Source: an uncultured Alphaproteobacteria bacterium
Lineage (GTDB): Bacteria; Pseudomonadota; Alphaproteobacteria; HIMB59; GCA-002718135
Reading direction: 5' to 3'
DNA: 64,000 bases
Assembly (NCBI GenBank): GCA_902601455.1
Contig: CACKNC010000001.1
Span: forward strand, 220,240-284,239
The position numbers and the translations under genes were made by a program. This document shows, piece after piece, positions 1 through 9,268 of the stretch. How positions within the stretch are numbered: the stretch's first letter is position 1; each line of letters begins with the position of its first letter. The notes beneath the pieces were generated by a model. The model was given only the letters and a program-made list of their open reading frames with translations, searched no databases and had not been told where the DNA came from.

Positions 1-116
1 TTAAGAGAATGTTAATGCCTGAAGACATTTCAAAAGCAGTTCTGTTTTTTGCCTCTGATCAAAGTTCGGGGTGTACTGCTCAAAATTATGTGATTGATGG
101 AGGAATAGTAAATTAA
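1..116 (+). CDS. C-terminal fragment of an SDR-family oxidoreductase (5' truncated by window)
   Basis: Open frame from position 3 translates to KRMLMPEDISKAVLFFASDQSSGCTAQNYVIDGGIVN*, a typical SDR C-terminus. Confidence 0.8.
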   Translation, partial: KRMLMPEDISKAVLFFASDQSSGCTAQNYVIDGGIVN

Positions 117-1315
117 TGAAAAAAAAAGCAAAGATAGCTTTTGGTAAACTTGATCTGTTAAGAAATGATCAATTAAATAATAAAAATAAAATTAATATTG
201 GTTTTATTGGTGGTGGCCCAAATTCATTTATTGGCTATACACATAGATTGGCTGCGCGATTTGATAATAGATTTGAATTTGTTGCAGGTGTTTTTTCAAA
301 AGATAAAAAAAAATCTAAAGAATTTGGAAAGTCTCTCGGTTTAGATCCAAATCGTTGTTACAATGATTATAAAATAATGGCAAAAAAGGAGTCATCAAGA
401 TCTGATGGTGTTCAAGCTATCGGTATTATGACACCATCAGGTGATCATTATAAAATTGCTAGAGAATTTATTAAAAATAATGTTCATATTATTTGTGATA
501 AACCATTAACTTCAAAAGTAGAAGATGCATTAGCATTAGAAAAACTTGTTAATAAAAATAAAATTGTTTTTGCGCTTACACATAACTATTCAGGTTATCC
601 TATGTTGAGAGAGGCAAAAAAATTGGTTGAAAAAAATAAAATTGGAAAAATAAAAGTAATTAATGTTGAATATCCTCAAGGATACACAGTTGCTGTTAAA
701 AAAAAGGATGAAAAAAGTACATTAAAATGGAGATTAGATAAAAATATGTGTGGACCCTCAATGATTTTGGCTGAAATTGGAACTCATGCTTATCATCTCA
801 TGAGATACGTTACAGGACTTGAAGTAAAGGAAGTATCAGCAGAAGTTAATTCTCTGTCTGATGAGATAACAGTAGATGATAATGCCTTTATGACAGTTAG
901 AATGAATAATAAAGCAAGAGGTTCAATATGGGTATCCTCAGCAGCTACCGGAGGAGAAAACGGTCTAAAGATAAGAGTGTATGGAACAAAAGGTGCTGTT
1001 GAATGGTTGCAGGATGATCCAAATATTTTAAAATTTACAGAATTAAATTCTTCAATACAAATCATTACTCGTGCAAGTGATGCTGTTTCAGACTTATCTA
1101 TACAATCATCAAGAGTTGCAGCTGGTCATCCTGAAGGATTTTTTGAAGCATTCGCTAATATTTACACAGAGTTTGCTGACTCAATTCAAGCAAATTCAAA
1201 AAAAAATAAACACAAATTAGTGCACCCTACTGTTAACGATGGAGTAATGGGAATTAAATTTATTTTTGCAGCAAAAAAATCTTCTAATTTAAATTCTAAA
1301 TGGGTAAAAATTTAA
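116..1315 (+). CDS. Gfo/Idh/MocA family oxidoreductase
   Basis: N-terminal Rossmann GFIGGGPNSFIGYTHR, CDKPLTSKVEDAL motif; overlaps stop of preceding SDR. Confidence 0.85.
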   Translation: MKKKAKIAFGKLDLLRNDQLNNKNKINIGFIGGGPNSFIGYTHRLAARFDNRFEFVAGVFSKDKKKSKEFGKSLGLDPNRCYNDYKIMAKKESSRSDGVQAIGIMTPSGDHYKIAREFIKNNVHIICDKPLTSKVEDALALEKLVNKNKIVFALTHNYSGYPMLREAKKLVEKNKIGKIKVINVEYPQGYTVAVKKKDEKSTLKWRLDKNMCGPSMILAEIGTHAYHLMRYVTGLEVKEVSAEVNSLSDEITVDDNAFMTVRMNNKARGSIWVSSAATGGENGLKIRVYGTKGAVEWLQDDPNILKFTELNSSIQIITRASDAVSDLSIQSSRVAAGHPEGFFEAFANIYTEFADSIQANSKKNKHKLVHPTVNDGVMGIKFIFAAKKSSNLNSKWVKI

Positions 1316-1359
1316 TTTTACAACTTGATTTTAAAATCTTGATCTGATCTAACTTTGGA

Positions 1360-2364
1360 ATGATTAATTTTACTTTACTCGGTGCTGGCAGAATAGGAAA
1401 AATGCATGCAAAAATTATTTCAGAACATGAAGATGCAAATTTAGTTAATGTTTACGATGTGAATCAAGAATTTGCTTCTCAGGTCGCAAGTGATAACAAG
1501 GCAAATATTGCAAAATCTGCAATGGATGCAGTTCAGGATGAAAATGTAGATGCGGTTTTAATTGCTTCAGCAACGCCGACACATACTGAATATTTAATTA
1601 TGTCTTCTGAAGCAGATAAACCTGTTTTATGTGAGAAGCCTATTGATTTAGATATAAATAAAGTAAATGAGTGTAGAGATAGAATTTCAGGTTCTACAAA
1701 TTTAATACAAATAGGGTTTAATAGACGATTTGATAAGAGTCACGCTAGTCTTAAACAAGCTTATAGTAATGGTGAAATTGGTGAATTAGAAAAAATTATT
1801 ATTACTAGTCGTGATCCATCCCCTCCAGGACTAGATTATTTAAATGCAGCAGGTGGATTTTTTAGAGATACTACGATTCATGACTTTGATCTTTCCAGAT
1901 TTATTTTAGGGGATGATCCGATTGTTGAAATTTCTGCATTTGGAGATAATTTGTTTGATGAAAATGCAAAAATTGCTAATGACTTTGATACCGCAATGTT
2001 CATCCTTAGATCTAAAGCAGGTGTGTTAATTCATATAAATAATTCTCGAAGAGCTGTTTATGGTTATGATCAACGTGTAGAAATTTTTGGTAGTAAAGGA
2101 ATGATGATTTCAGGTAATCAAACTCCAACATCAGTTAGAAAATACACAGACACCCACACTTCAAGTAAAGAGCCAATATATAATTTTTTTATTGAAAGGT
2201 ATGAGCAAGCTTATAAAGATCAGCTAAATGAATTTATTGCATCTGTAAAATCTAAAAGTAAATCCAAAGTTACTTTTGAGGATGGAAGGAACGCACTTAT
2301 TTTGGCAAACGCTGCTTATGAGTCTCAAAATAATAAAAAAGTTGTATCAATTGATTTTTCATGA
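1360..2364 (+). CDS. Gfo/Idh/MocA family oxidoreductase, inositol 2-dehydrogenase-like
   Basis: GAGRIGKMHAK, CEKPIDLD, GFNRRFDKSH, GGFFRDTTIHDFDLSRF motifs typical of IolG-like proteins. Confidence 0.8.
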   Translation: MINFTLLGAGRIGKMHAKIISEHEDANLVNVYDVNQEFASQVASDNKANIAKSAMDAVQDENVDAVLIASATPTHTEYLIMSSEADKPVLCEKPIDLDINKVNECRDRISGSTNLIQIGFNRRFDKSHASLKQAYSNGEIGELEKIIITSRDPSPPGLDYLNAAGGFFRDTTIHDFDLSRFILGDDPIVEISAFGDNLFDENAKIANDFDTAMFILRSKAGVLIHINNSRRAVYGYDQRVEIFGSKGMMISGNQTPTSVRKYTDTHTSSKEPIYNFFIERYEQAYKDQLNEFIASVKSKSKSKVTFEDGRNALILANAAYESQNNKKVVSIDFS

Positions 2365-2378
2365 ACTAAAGGATCTAT

Positions 2379-3230
2379 ATGAGTGATTATGTAACAAATC
2401 AATCTAGTCAATTTGAAGGTAAAGTAATTATTATAACTGGTAGTACTCAAGGAAGTGGAGCTGAAACTGCTAAACTTTTTTCTGCAAGAGGTGCTAAAGC
2501 AATAACAATTTGTGGCAGACAAGAAAATAAGGGGAATCAGATCAAAAAAGAAATTGAAGAACTAGGTTCTAAGTGCCTGTATGTTAAAGCTGATTTATCA
2601 AAAGTAGATGATTGTAAAAAAATTGTTCAACTTACTGATAAAGAGTTTGGAACAGTTCACTCACTAGTTAACGTTGCAGGTTATACTGAAAGAGGAACTA
2701 TCTTAAGTGCAACTCTTGAGAATTATGAAAACAATTTTAATGTAAATGCTAGAGCTCCTTTTATACTTACTCAAGAAGTGGTTAAAATAATGATAAGAGA
2801 CAAAAACAAAGGAACTATTGCAAACCTATTATCAATGGCAATGTATAGTGGCATGCCTTTTTTAACTGCTTATAGCGGTTCAAAGGCAGCTTTGGCGATT
2901 ATGACAAAAAATATTGCAAATTCCTTAGCAGGTCATCAAATCAGAGTTAATGCATTAAATATTGGCTGGACAGATACTCCTGCAGAGCATGATATACAAA
3001 AAAGAGTACATAACAAAGGAGACGATTGGCTCGAACAAGAGGAGAGTAAAGTTCCATTTAAAAGATTAACAAAAACAATAGATGTAGCAAAGGGTCTTGC
3101 TTTCATGTGCTCAGAAGAATCAGGATTGATGACAGGAAGTGTAATTGATTTTGATCAAACTGTTAATGGTTGGCATTCTTACTCTGCATATGAGACTAAA
3201 ATTTTAGATGATAGTTTATTAGGAGAGTAA
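2379..3230 (+). CDS. SDR-family oxidoreductase
   Basis: TGSTQGSGAETAKLF cofactor motif, YSGSKAAL catalytic motif. Confidence 0.85.
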   Translation: MSDYVTNQSSQFEGKVIIITGSTQGSGAETAKLFSARGAKAITICGRQENKGNQIKKEIEELGSKCLYVKADLSKVDDCKKIVQLTDKEFGTVHSLVNVAGYTERGTILSATLENYENNFNVNARAPFILTQEVVKIMIRDKNKGTIANLLSMAMYSGMPFLTAYSGSKAALAIMTKNIANSLAGHQIRVNALNIGWTDTPAEHDIQKRVHNKGDDWLEQEESKVPFKRLTKTIDVAKGLAFMCSEESGLMTGSVIDFDQTVNGWHSYSAYETKILDDSLLGE

Positions 3231-5291
3231 TTAATTAATACCTAAAAGCTTTTTTCTTTCGTCAGCCCAAGTTCTAATTAAATTATCTACAGCAAGACAT
3301 ATAAAAGAAATAAATATTCCAAGTGTAAAACCAATTCCTGCTCCATTAGGTCGAGAAAGACTCCCCATAATTAATTGACCTAGATCCTCAGTTCCAATTA
3401 ATGCACCAAGTACAATCATCATTAAAGCGAAGATTACAGTCTGATTTATACCAAGCATTATGTGAGGCAATGCCAAGGGAAGGTCTATCAATCTCCATCT
3501 CTGCATTTTTGATACGCCAGACATTGATCCAGCATCATGTAAAGATGGTGGAACACTTCTTAAACCCTCAACAGTATACCTAGTTGCAGGAACACTTGCA
3601 TACACAATAGCAGCTATCATTACTGAAGTATCTGTAATGCCAAACAGAAGTATGACTGGTATTAGATATATAAACGATGGAAATGTTTGGAAAAAATCAC
3701 ATAGTGATAAAATAGATTTACTTGCAAATTCATTTTGAGCACATAAAGATCCAACCACTATTCCAGAAATAGCAGATACACCAACCGCAAACGTTGCCAT
3801 ATATAGAGTGATAAGAGTTCTATCCCAGTATTCTGAAAGTGCGATGAAGAGTATGAGACTACCTACAATTAGGCAAGATCTGATCCCACCTATTATATAG
3901 CCTGCGCCCATGAACAGAACAAAAGTTGAAACTACAGGCATATTAAGATAAGCTTGTTTCATTGGGCCTAAAACATTTGTTAATAAAAAAATATTAAATG
4001 TATTAAGATAATAAAAAAATGTATTCCATATCCAATCAACAAAAGCATCTAATATAGGAGATACAGTAAGACCTTTATTAAAAGGTATTAAATACAAATA
4101 ATTAAATCCTTTAGGAAAATAATAAGAAGAAATAACAGCAACTATTGAGCAGATAATAGTTAGAAAAATAAAAAAAATAGATAATCTATTTCGTTGAAAA
4201 AAACTAAGATTTGCAAAATAATCCTTTTGTTTATTAGCCCATGCTAAAGATAATTTATCTAAAACTACTGCAATAATTACTACACATATGCCAATTTCAG
4301 CAGCTTTTCCTATTTTAAGAGAGTTCAAAGCCACCTTTAAATTAAACCCAAGACCTTTTGCTCCAATAAACGCTGCAATAGTTGTCATTGCTAAACATTG
4401 CATAATAACCTGATTTACACCTATTAAAATATCTCTTCTTGCTGTGGGTATTAATACTCTAAACAATAGTTGAAATTTATTACACCCACTCATAAGGCCA
4501 GACTCAATTACTTCTGGTGATATTTTTTTTAATCCAAGAATAGTTAATCTTACCATTGGTGGAGTGGCAAAAATTATTGTTGCTATAGATCCTGCGTGAT
4601 CACCAACACCAAATAAAACAACTATAGGCACTAAGTAAGAAAAGTGAGGCATAGTTTGAGCCACATTTAAAATTGGTTGCAGTGCAGCTTCAACTCTTTT
4701 ACTGAGGTAACCCCATATACCTAATGACAGACCTAGAATAAAACATACCGGAGCTGTAAATAATACCAAAGATAAAGTTTGCATTGAAGGTTCCCATTGA
4801 CCAAAAACAGAAACATAAAAAAATCCTATCCCAGCTATTACTGCTAGTCTTATGCCCTCAAGCTTATAGCCAATCAAAGCTGCTCCAATTACAACTGCTG
4901 TCCATGGAAGTGCGGGTAAATATAACCATGAAAATGTTTTAGTAAGACCATCACCTAAAACAGCAGATACTGTTTGATACCCACCTAAAAAGATCTCCCT
5001 TATAAATATTATAAAAAATAAAACTGAGTTAGATATTGACCGAGTAACTATTCTAAATAGAGTTTTATCTTCATACATCTGCCAATCTGGATCCCATATT
5101 GGTATAGTAAACCAGTTGAACATCAGGTTATCTAAAAGTGCATTAAACATTAAAGGAATATTTTTTAATAAAGGAGGCAATCTCCACAAATAACTATTCT
5201 CATTTTTAGGTATGAAAAAATATAAAATTAGAAAAATAAAAAAAAGAAAAATAAACTGTCTTTGTCTGGAGTTTTTAATAACATCAAACAT
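3231..5291 (-). CDS. tmoW: Betaine/TMAO-type ABC transporter permease with two fused permease domains (TmoW/ProW-like)
   Basis: Two EAA-loop-like segments (ESGLMSGCNKFQLLFRVLIP and HDAGSMSGVSKMQRWRLIDLP); downstream of ATPase and SBP genes. Substrate inferred from adjacent tmm/tdm-like genes. Confidence 0.75.
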   Translation of the reverse strand: MFDVIKNSRQRQFIFLFFIFLILYFFIPKNENSYLWRLPPLLKNIPLMFNALLDNLMFNWFTIPIWDPDWQMYEDKTLFRIVTRSISNSVLFFIIFIREIFLGGYQTVSAVLGDGLTKTFSWLYLPALPWTAVVIGAALIGYKLEGIRLAVIAGIGFFYVSVFGQWEPSMQTLSLVLFTAPVCFILGLSLGIWGYLSKRVEAALQPILNVAQTMPHFSYLVPIVVLFGVGDHAGSIATIIFATPPMVRLTILGLKKISPEVIESGLMSGCNKFQLLFRVLIPTARRDILIGVNQVIMQCLAMTTIAAFIGAKGLGFNLKVALNSLKIGKAAEIGICVVIIAVVLDKLSLAWANKQKDYFANLSFFQRNRLSIFFIFLTIICSIVAVISSYYFPKGFNYLYLIPFNKGLTVSPILDAFVDWIWNTFFYYLNTFNIFLLTNVLGPMKQAYLNMPVVSTFVLFMGAGYIIGGIRSCLIVGSLILFIALSEYWDRTLITLYMATFAVGVSAISGIVVGSLCAQNEFASKSILSLCDFFQTFPSFIYLIPVILLFGITDTSVMIAAIVYASVPATRYTVEGLRSVPPSLHDAGSMSGVSKMQRWRLIDLPLALPHIMLGINQTVIFALMMIVLGALIGTEDLGQLIMGSLSRPNGAGIGFTLGIFISFICLAVDNLIRTWADERKKLLGIN

Positions 5292-5299
5292 TAAAATAT

Positions 5300-6346
5300 T
5301 TACTTTCCAAATAAGACTTTGATTACTTTTGAAGGCTCAAGAATACCAACAGGTTTATTCTGTTGTTCAGTATCAATAACTGTTAAATTTTCTTTGCTAT
5401 CTAAAATTGACTCCGCAACAGTTTCAATTATTGCATCTTTGAAAACAGTATTACTACCAGCCATAGACGGTTCATAGGTTGTCATTATTGATTCTATTTT
5501 TAAAACTTTTTCTCTTGGAACATCTTCAGTAAATTTTTTCACATACTCTGTTGCAGGATTTAAAACGATGTTATCAGGTGTGTCTAATTGCTCAATGATT
5601 CCGTCTTTCATTATTGCAATTCTATCTGCAAGTCTGAGAGCTTCATCAAAATCATGTGTTACAAACATAATAGTTTTGTGAAGAGAATCTTGTAAACGTA
5701 AAAATTCATCCTGCATTTCTTTTCTAATTAATGGATCTAAAGCAGAAAAAGGTTCATCTAAAAACCAAATATCAGGTTCTACTGCTAGTGAGCGGGCAAT
5801 ACCTACTCTTTGTTGTTGACCACCAGATAACTCTCGTGGAAAATAATTTTCCCTTCCTTTTAATCCGACAAGCTCAACCATTTCCATTGCTTTTGAAATG
5901 CTTGCATCTGTTGGGAGACCTTTGATAATAAGTGGAAAGGCAATATTTTCTAAAACAGTTTTATGAGGTAAAAGGGCGAAACTTTGAAAAACCATACCCA
6001 TTTTATTTCTTCTTAATTCGATCAACTGCTTACTATTCATTTCTAGTAAATTTTCTCCATCAATAAAAATCTTACCTGAAGTTGGATCAGTCAATCTAGA
6101 GATACATCTTAGAAGTGTTGATTTTCCAGAACCTGAAAGTCCCATTACAACCAACATTTCCCCTTTATGAATTTCAAAAGAAGCGTTGTTTACGCCAATT
6201 ATGCAACCAGCTTTCTGGAATTCTTCAGCTGATATTGGGCCATTAGAATTTTCTAAAAGTTTATTAGCATTATTTCCAAAAATTTTAAAAACAGATTCAC
6301 ATTTAATTACTGGCTCTAAATTTGATGATAGGGAGTCATTTAACAT
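5300..6346 (-). CDS. tmoV: ABC transporter ATP-binding protein, glycine betaine/TMAO type (ProV/TmoV-like)
   Basis: Walker A GLSGSGKST, signature LSGGQQQRVGIARSLA, C-terminal CBS-like extension. Confidence 0.8.
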   Translation of the reverse strand: MLNDSLSSNLEPVIKCESVFKIFGNNANKLLENSNGPISAEEFQKAGCIIGVNNASFEIHKGEMLVVMGLSGSGKSTLLRCISRLTDPTSGKIFIDGENLLEMNSKQLIELRRNKMGMVFQSFALLPHKTVLENIAFPLIIKGLPTDASISKAMEMVELVGLKGRENYFPRELSGGQQQRVGIARSLAVEPDIWFLDEPFSALDPLIRKEMQDEFLRLQDSLHKTIMFVTHDFDEALRLADRIAIMKDGIIEQLDTPDNIVLNPATEYVKKFTEDVPREKVLKIESIMTTYEPSMAGSNTVFKDAIIETVAESILDSKENLTVIDTEQQNKPVGILEPSKVIKVLFGK

Positions 6347-6399
6347 GATAAACTTATAACACTCTAAAGTTGATTAATTAAAAAAAAAATTAAAAAAAT

Positions 6400-6435
6400 T
6401 AAAAAAAAAATCCTCTCTTAAAAAAGAGAGGATTT
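6400..6435 (-). terminator. Rho-independent-type hairpin between SBP and ATPase genes
   Basis: On - strand AAATCCTCTCTT-TTTT-AAGAGAGGATTT followed by an uninterrupted T run; lies in the 108-nt gap between the two genes. Confidence 0.8.
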
Positions 6436-6454
6436 ATGAAATATTAATTATTAC

Positions 6455-7405
6455 TTACTTCATCCAAAGATCCATTAGATCTCTGTGGTCAGCAATAAAT
6501 TTAGTTGCAGCATCAGCATGACTCATACCTTGATTATCAACTAAATCTGCCATTAAACCGATTTGAGGAGCGGTAAATGACATTTTTGTATAAAATTTAT
6601 ACGCAGCTGGGTGAGTGATAGGGAACTTTATATGAGCAGCTTTTTTAAGCCATCCCTTTGGTGAACCACAACCTGTAGTTTCTAAACTCCCACCATTTTC
6701 AAGTCTACAACCCTCAAAGTAAGGAGGGAATTCGATGAATGTAAATCCAGCAGCATCAGTAAAGTTTGGAGACCAGTTAAATATAACTGTTCCTCTTCCT
6801 TCTTTTTTTGCAGCATCAAGCTCTGCCCACAAAGCATCAGCACTACCAGCAAACTTAACCATCCATAGATCATCGATACCAAGACCTTTTAGTCTGTTAG
6901 GCATAACGTCAGTATGCCACTCATAAGGTCCCTCTAACCATCTACCTTTTCCACCTGAATCAGCAGTTGCAAAGTTAGCTGCACATTCTGGAGATTTAAG
7001 CGCTTCCCAGTTTGGAAGACCAGGGCATAAACCTTCGTCAATTACCCAGTTTGGAATTCCCATTTCCTCAAAAGTTATGAGGTCATGACTTCCAGCATCA
7101 ATTAGACCACCTTTATCCATAGCTTCGTAAAAAGGAAGAGCCATTGTAGACTCCCAAGTCTCATGAGCTACGTGTAAGTCTCCAATTCTAACAGCTTCGT
7201 ATCTAGAAGCTGACTCAGCTGGAACTAATTCCGCAGTAAATCCTTGTTCTTCAAAAATTTGTGCCATAACATTTGCCATAACTATTTGGCTTGTCCAGTT
7301 AAGCACTGGTATTCTAATAGGATCTGCAGCTTTAGCGATACTTCCAAAAACTGTGAATGAAACAACCACAGCTGCTAAAACTAGTCCCTTAAATAATCTT
7401 ACCAT
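6455..7405 (-). CDS. tmoX: ABC transporter substrate-binding protein, OpuAC/TmoX-like (TMAO/betaine)
   Basis: Signal peptide MVRLFKGLVLAAVVVSFTVFGSIAKA; OpuAC-like sequence with TGCGSPKGWLKKAA; divergent from tmm-like gene. Confidence 0.75.
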   Translation of the reverse strand: MVRLFKGLVLAAVVVSFTVFGSIAKAADPIRIPVLNWTSQIVMANVMAQIFEEQGFTAELVPAESASRYEAVRIGDLHVAHETWESTMALPFYEAMDKGGLIDAGSHDLITFEEMGIPNWVIDEGLCPGLPNWEALKSPECAANFATADSGGKGRWLEGPYEWHTDVMPNRLKGLGIDDLWMVKFAGSADALWAELDAAKKEGRGTVIFNWSPNFTDAAGFTFIEFPPYFEGCRLENGGSLETTGCGSPKGWLKKAAHIKFPITHPAAYKFYTKMSFTAPQIGLMADLVDNQGMSHADAATKFIADHRDLMDLWMK

Positions 7406-7474
7406 ATTACCTCCCGATAGGTTTTGATTTAAATCTTAAAAGACGTTATTCTCATCTTTAGACATTTCAGTCAT

Positions 7475-7495
7475 TTATTTCTTATATTGAAACAA
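7475..7495. promoter_or_regulatory. Candidate operator: TTATTTC-TTATATT-GAAACAA, in tmoX/tmm divergent promoter region
   Basis: Inverted repeat shared with four other positions in the methylamine control regions (see findings). Confidence 0.6.
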
Positions 7496-7553
7496 GTTTT
7501 TACTTTAAGATTAATTTTTTATAGGATGTTTTTAAATTAGTTTTGGAGGAAAA

Positions 7554-8888
7554 ATGACCAAAGTCGCAGTTATAGGATCAGGACCGTGCGGTTTATCAAT
7601 ATTAAGAGCATTTCAACAAGCTGAAGAAAAGGGTCAAAAAATCCCTGAAATAGTTTGTTATGAGAAACAAGAAGATTGGGGTGGTTTATGGAATTATAGT
7701 TGGAGAACAGGATCTGATCAATATGGTGATCCAGTCCCAAATAGTATGTATCGCTATTTGTGGTCTAATGGTCCAAAAGAATGTTTAGAATTTGCAGACT
7801 ATTCATTTGATGAACATTTTAAACAACCTATACCTTCATTTCCACCAAGAGAAGTTTTATACGATTACATTATAGGAAGAGCAAAAAAAGCAAATATAAA
7901 AAAATATATAAAATTTAATACTGCTATTACTCAAGCAAAGTTTAATGGAAATCAATTTGAAGTTTCTGCTTTGAACAAAATAGATAATACTATTTCATCA
8001 AATAATTATGATTATCTTGTTGTTGCCTCTGGTCATTTTTCTGTACCATACATACCTGAGTATAAAGGCATGAATTCATTCCCTGGAAGAATTTTACATG
8101 GTCATGATTTTAGAGATGCAGAAGAGTTTAGAAATAAAGATATTGTTGTTTTAGGTAGTAGTTACTCTGCGGAGGACATAGCACTTCAATGCTACAAGTA
8201 TGGAGCAAAATCCGTAACTATTGGTTATCGTAATAATCCTATGGGATTTAAATGGCCGCAAGGTATGAAGGAAGTTCATTACTTAGATAGGTTAGAAGGA
8301 AATAAGGCAATCTTCAAAGATGGTCATGAACAAAATGCTGACGCCATTATTTTATGCAGTGGTTATTTGCATCATTTTCCTTTTCTAGAAGAATCTCTAA
8401 AGCTTAAAACGAGTAATAGATTATACCCTAATAAATTATACAAAGGTGTTGTTTGGCAAGATAATCACAGATTAATGTATTTAGGCATGCAAGATCAATT
8501 CCATACTTTTAATATGTTTGATTGCCAATCATGGTTTGCCAGAGATATTATTATGGATAAAATAAAAATGCCTAGTGATGAAATGATAAATGAAGACATA
8601 GATAGATGGGTTTCACAGGAAGAAGTTTTAGAAGATCCAATTCAAATGATAGATTTTCAAACGGAGTATACAAAAGATTTGTATTCTAGATCCGATTATC
8701 CAGAAATTGATTTTGAATTAATTAGAAAACACTTTAAGGATTGGGAGCATCATAAAGAAGAAGATATAATGACATATAGAAATAATTCATTTTCTTCAGG
8801 TGTTACAGGAACCGTTGCTCCAGTTCATCATACACCGTGGTCTGAGGCTATGGATGACTCAATGAAGGTATTTATGAAGTCTAAATAA
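7554..8888 (+). CDS. tmm: Flavin-containing monooxygenase, trimethylamine monooxygenase-like
   Basis: FAD motif GSGPCGLS, NADPH motif GSSYSAED, GDPVPNSMYRYLWSNGPKE; strong RBS GGAGG; divergent from TMAO-type transporter. Confidence 0.85.
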   Translation: MTKVAVIGSGPCGLSILRAFQQAEEKGQKIPEIVCYEKQEDWGGLWNYSWRTGSDQYGDPVPNSMYRYLWSNGPKECLEFADYSFDEHFKQPIPSFPPREVLYDYIIGRAKKANIKKYIKFNTAITQAKFNGNQFEVSALNKIDNTISSNNYDYLVVASGHFSVPYIPEYKGMNSFPGRILHGHDFRDAEEFRNKDIVVLGSSYSAEDIALQCYKYGAKSVTIGYRNNPMGFKWPQGMKEVHYLDRLEGNKAIFKDGHEQNADAIILCSGYLHHFPFLEESLKLKTSNRLYPNKLYKGVVWQDNHRLMYLGMQDQFHTFNMFDCQSWFARDIIMDKIKMPSDEMINEDIDRWVSQEEVLEDPIQMIDFQTEYTKDLYSRSDYPEIDFELIRKHFKDWEHHKEEDIMTYRNNSFSSGVTGTVAPVHHTPWSEAMDDSMKVFMKSK

Positions 8889-8890
8889 AT

Positions 8891-9256
8891 TTATTCTTCT
8901 GAATAAATAAATTTTCCTCGATGTGTTACAACGCTAGTACATCCATTTTTAGTTGTACTGTAATGCGATGAACCAGAAGAAAGCTGAACAAAATCACCTT
9001 TTTTATAAACATATCCATCTGAGTCTGTGAGATCACCTTCAAGAATAAAAAACTCTTCAGGACCAGTATGATGATGAGCTTTTGATTTAGTATTTGGTTC
9101 CATTCTATAAAGGTAAGATCCTTCTCCTGAACTGTGATCATAACTTAAATTAAACCAATAAATATTTCCTGATTGATTTTCTGACTCATCTTCAAGTAAT
9201 TCCCATTTTAAATTTTCAATATTGAAAACTTTTCTTTGGTTTTTCAAATTATTCAC
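8891..9256 (-). CDS. Single-domain cupin protein
   Basis: Cupin motif HHHTGPEEFFILEGDLTDSDG...KGDFVQLSSGSSH; 12 nt downstream of tdm-like gene. Confidence 0.75.
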   Translation of the reverse strand: MNNLKNQRKVFNIENLKWELLEDESENQSGNIYWFNLSYDHSSGEGSYLYRMEPNTKSKAHHHTGPEEFFILEGDLTDSDGYVYKKGDFVQLSSGSSHYSTTKNGCTSVVTHRGKFIYSEE

Positions 9257-9268
9257 AATTAAAAATAA

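Noticed and set aside
793-1065. Antisense ORF opposite Gfo/Idh gene
   Set aside because: Shadow ORF within conserved sense gene.
6378-6410. Repeated poly-A/T tracts as a possible repeat element
   Set aside because: Explained by AT-rich composition and the T tail of the adjacent hairpin.
8891-9256. Considered a DddK/DddQ-type cupin DMSP lyase
   Set aside because: Only generic cupin metal motifs are visible; no lyase-specific signature could be recognised, and context is TMAO metabolism.
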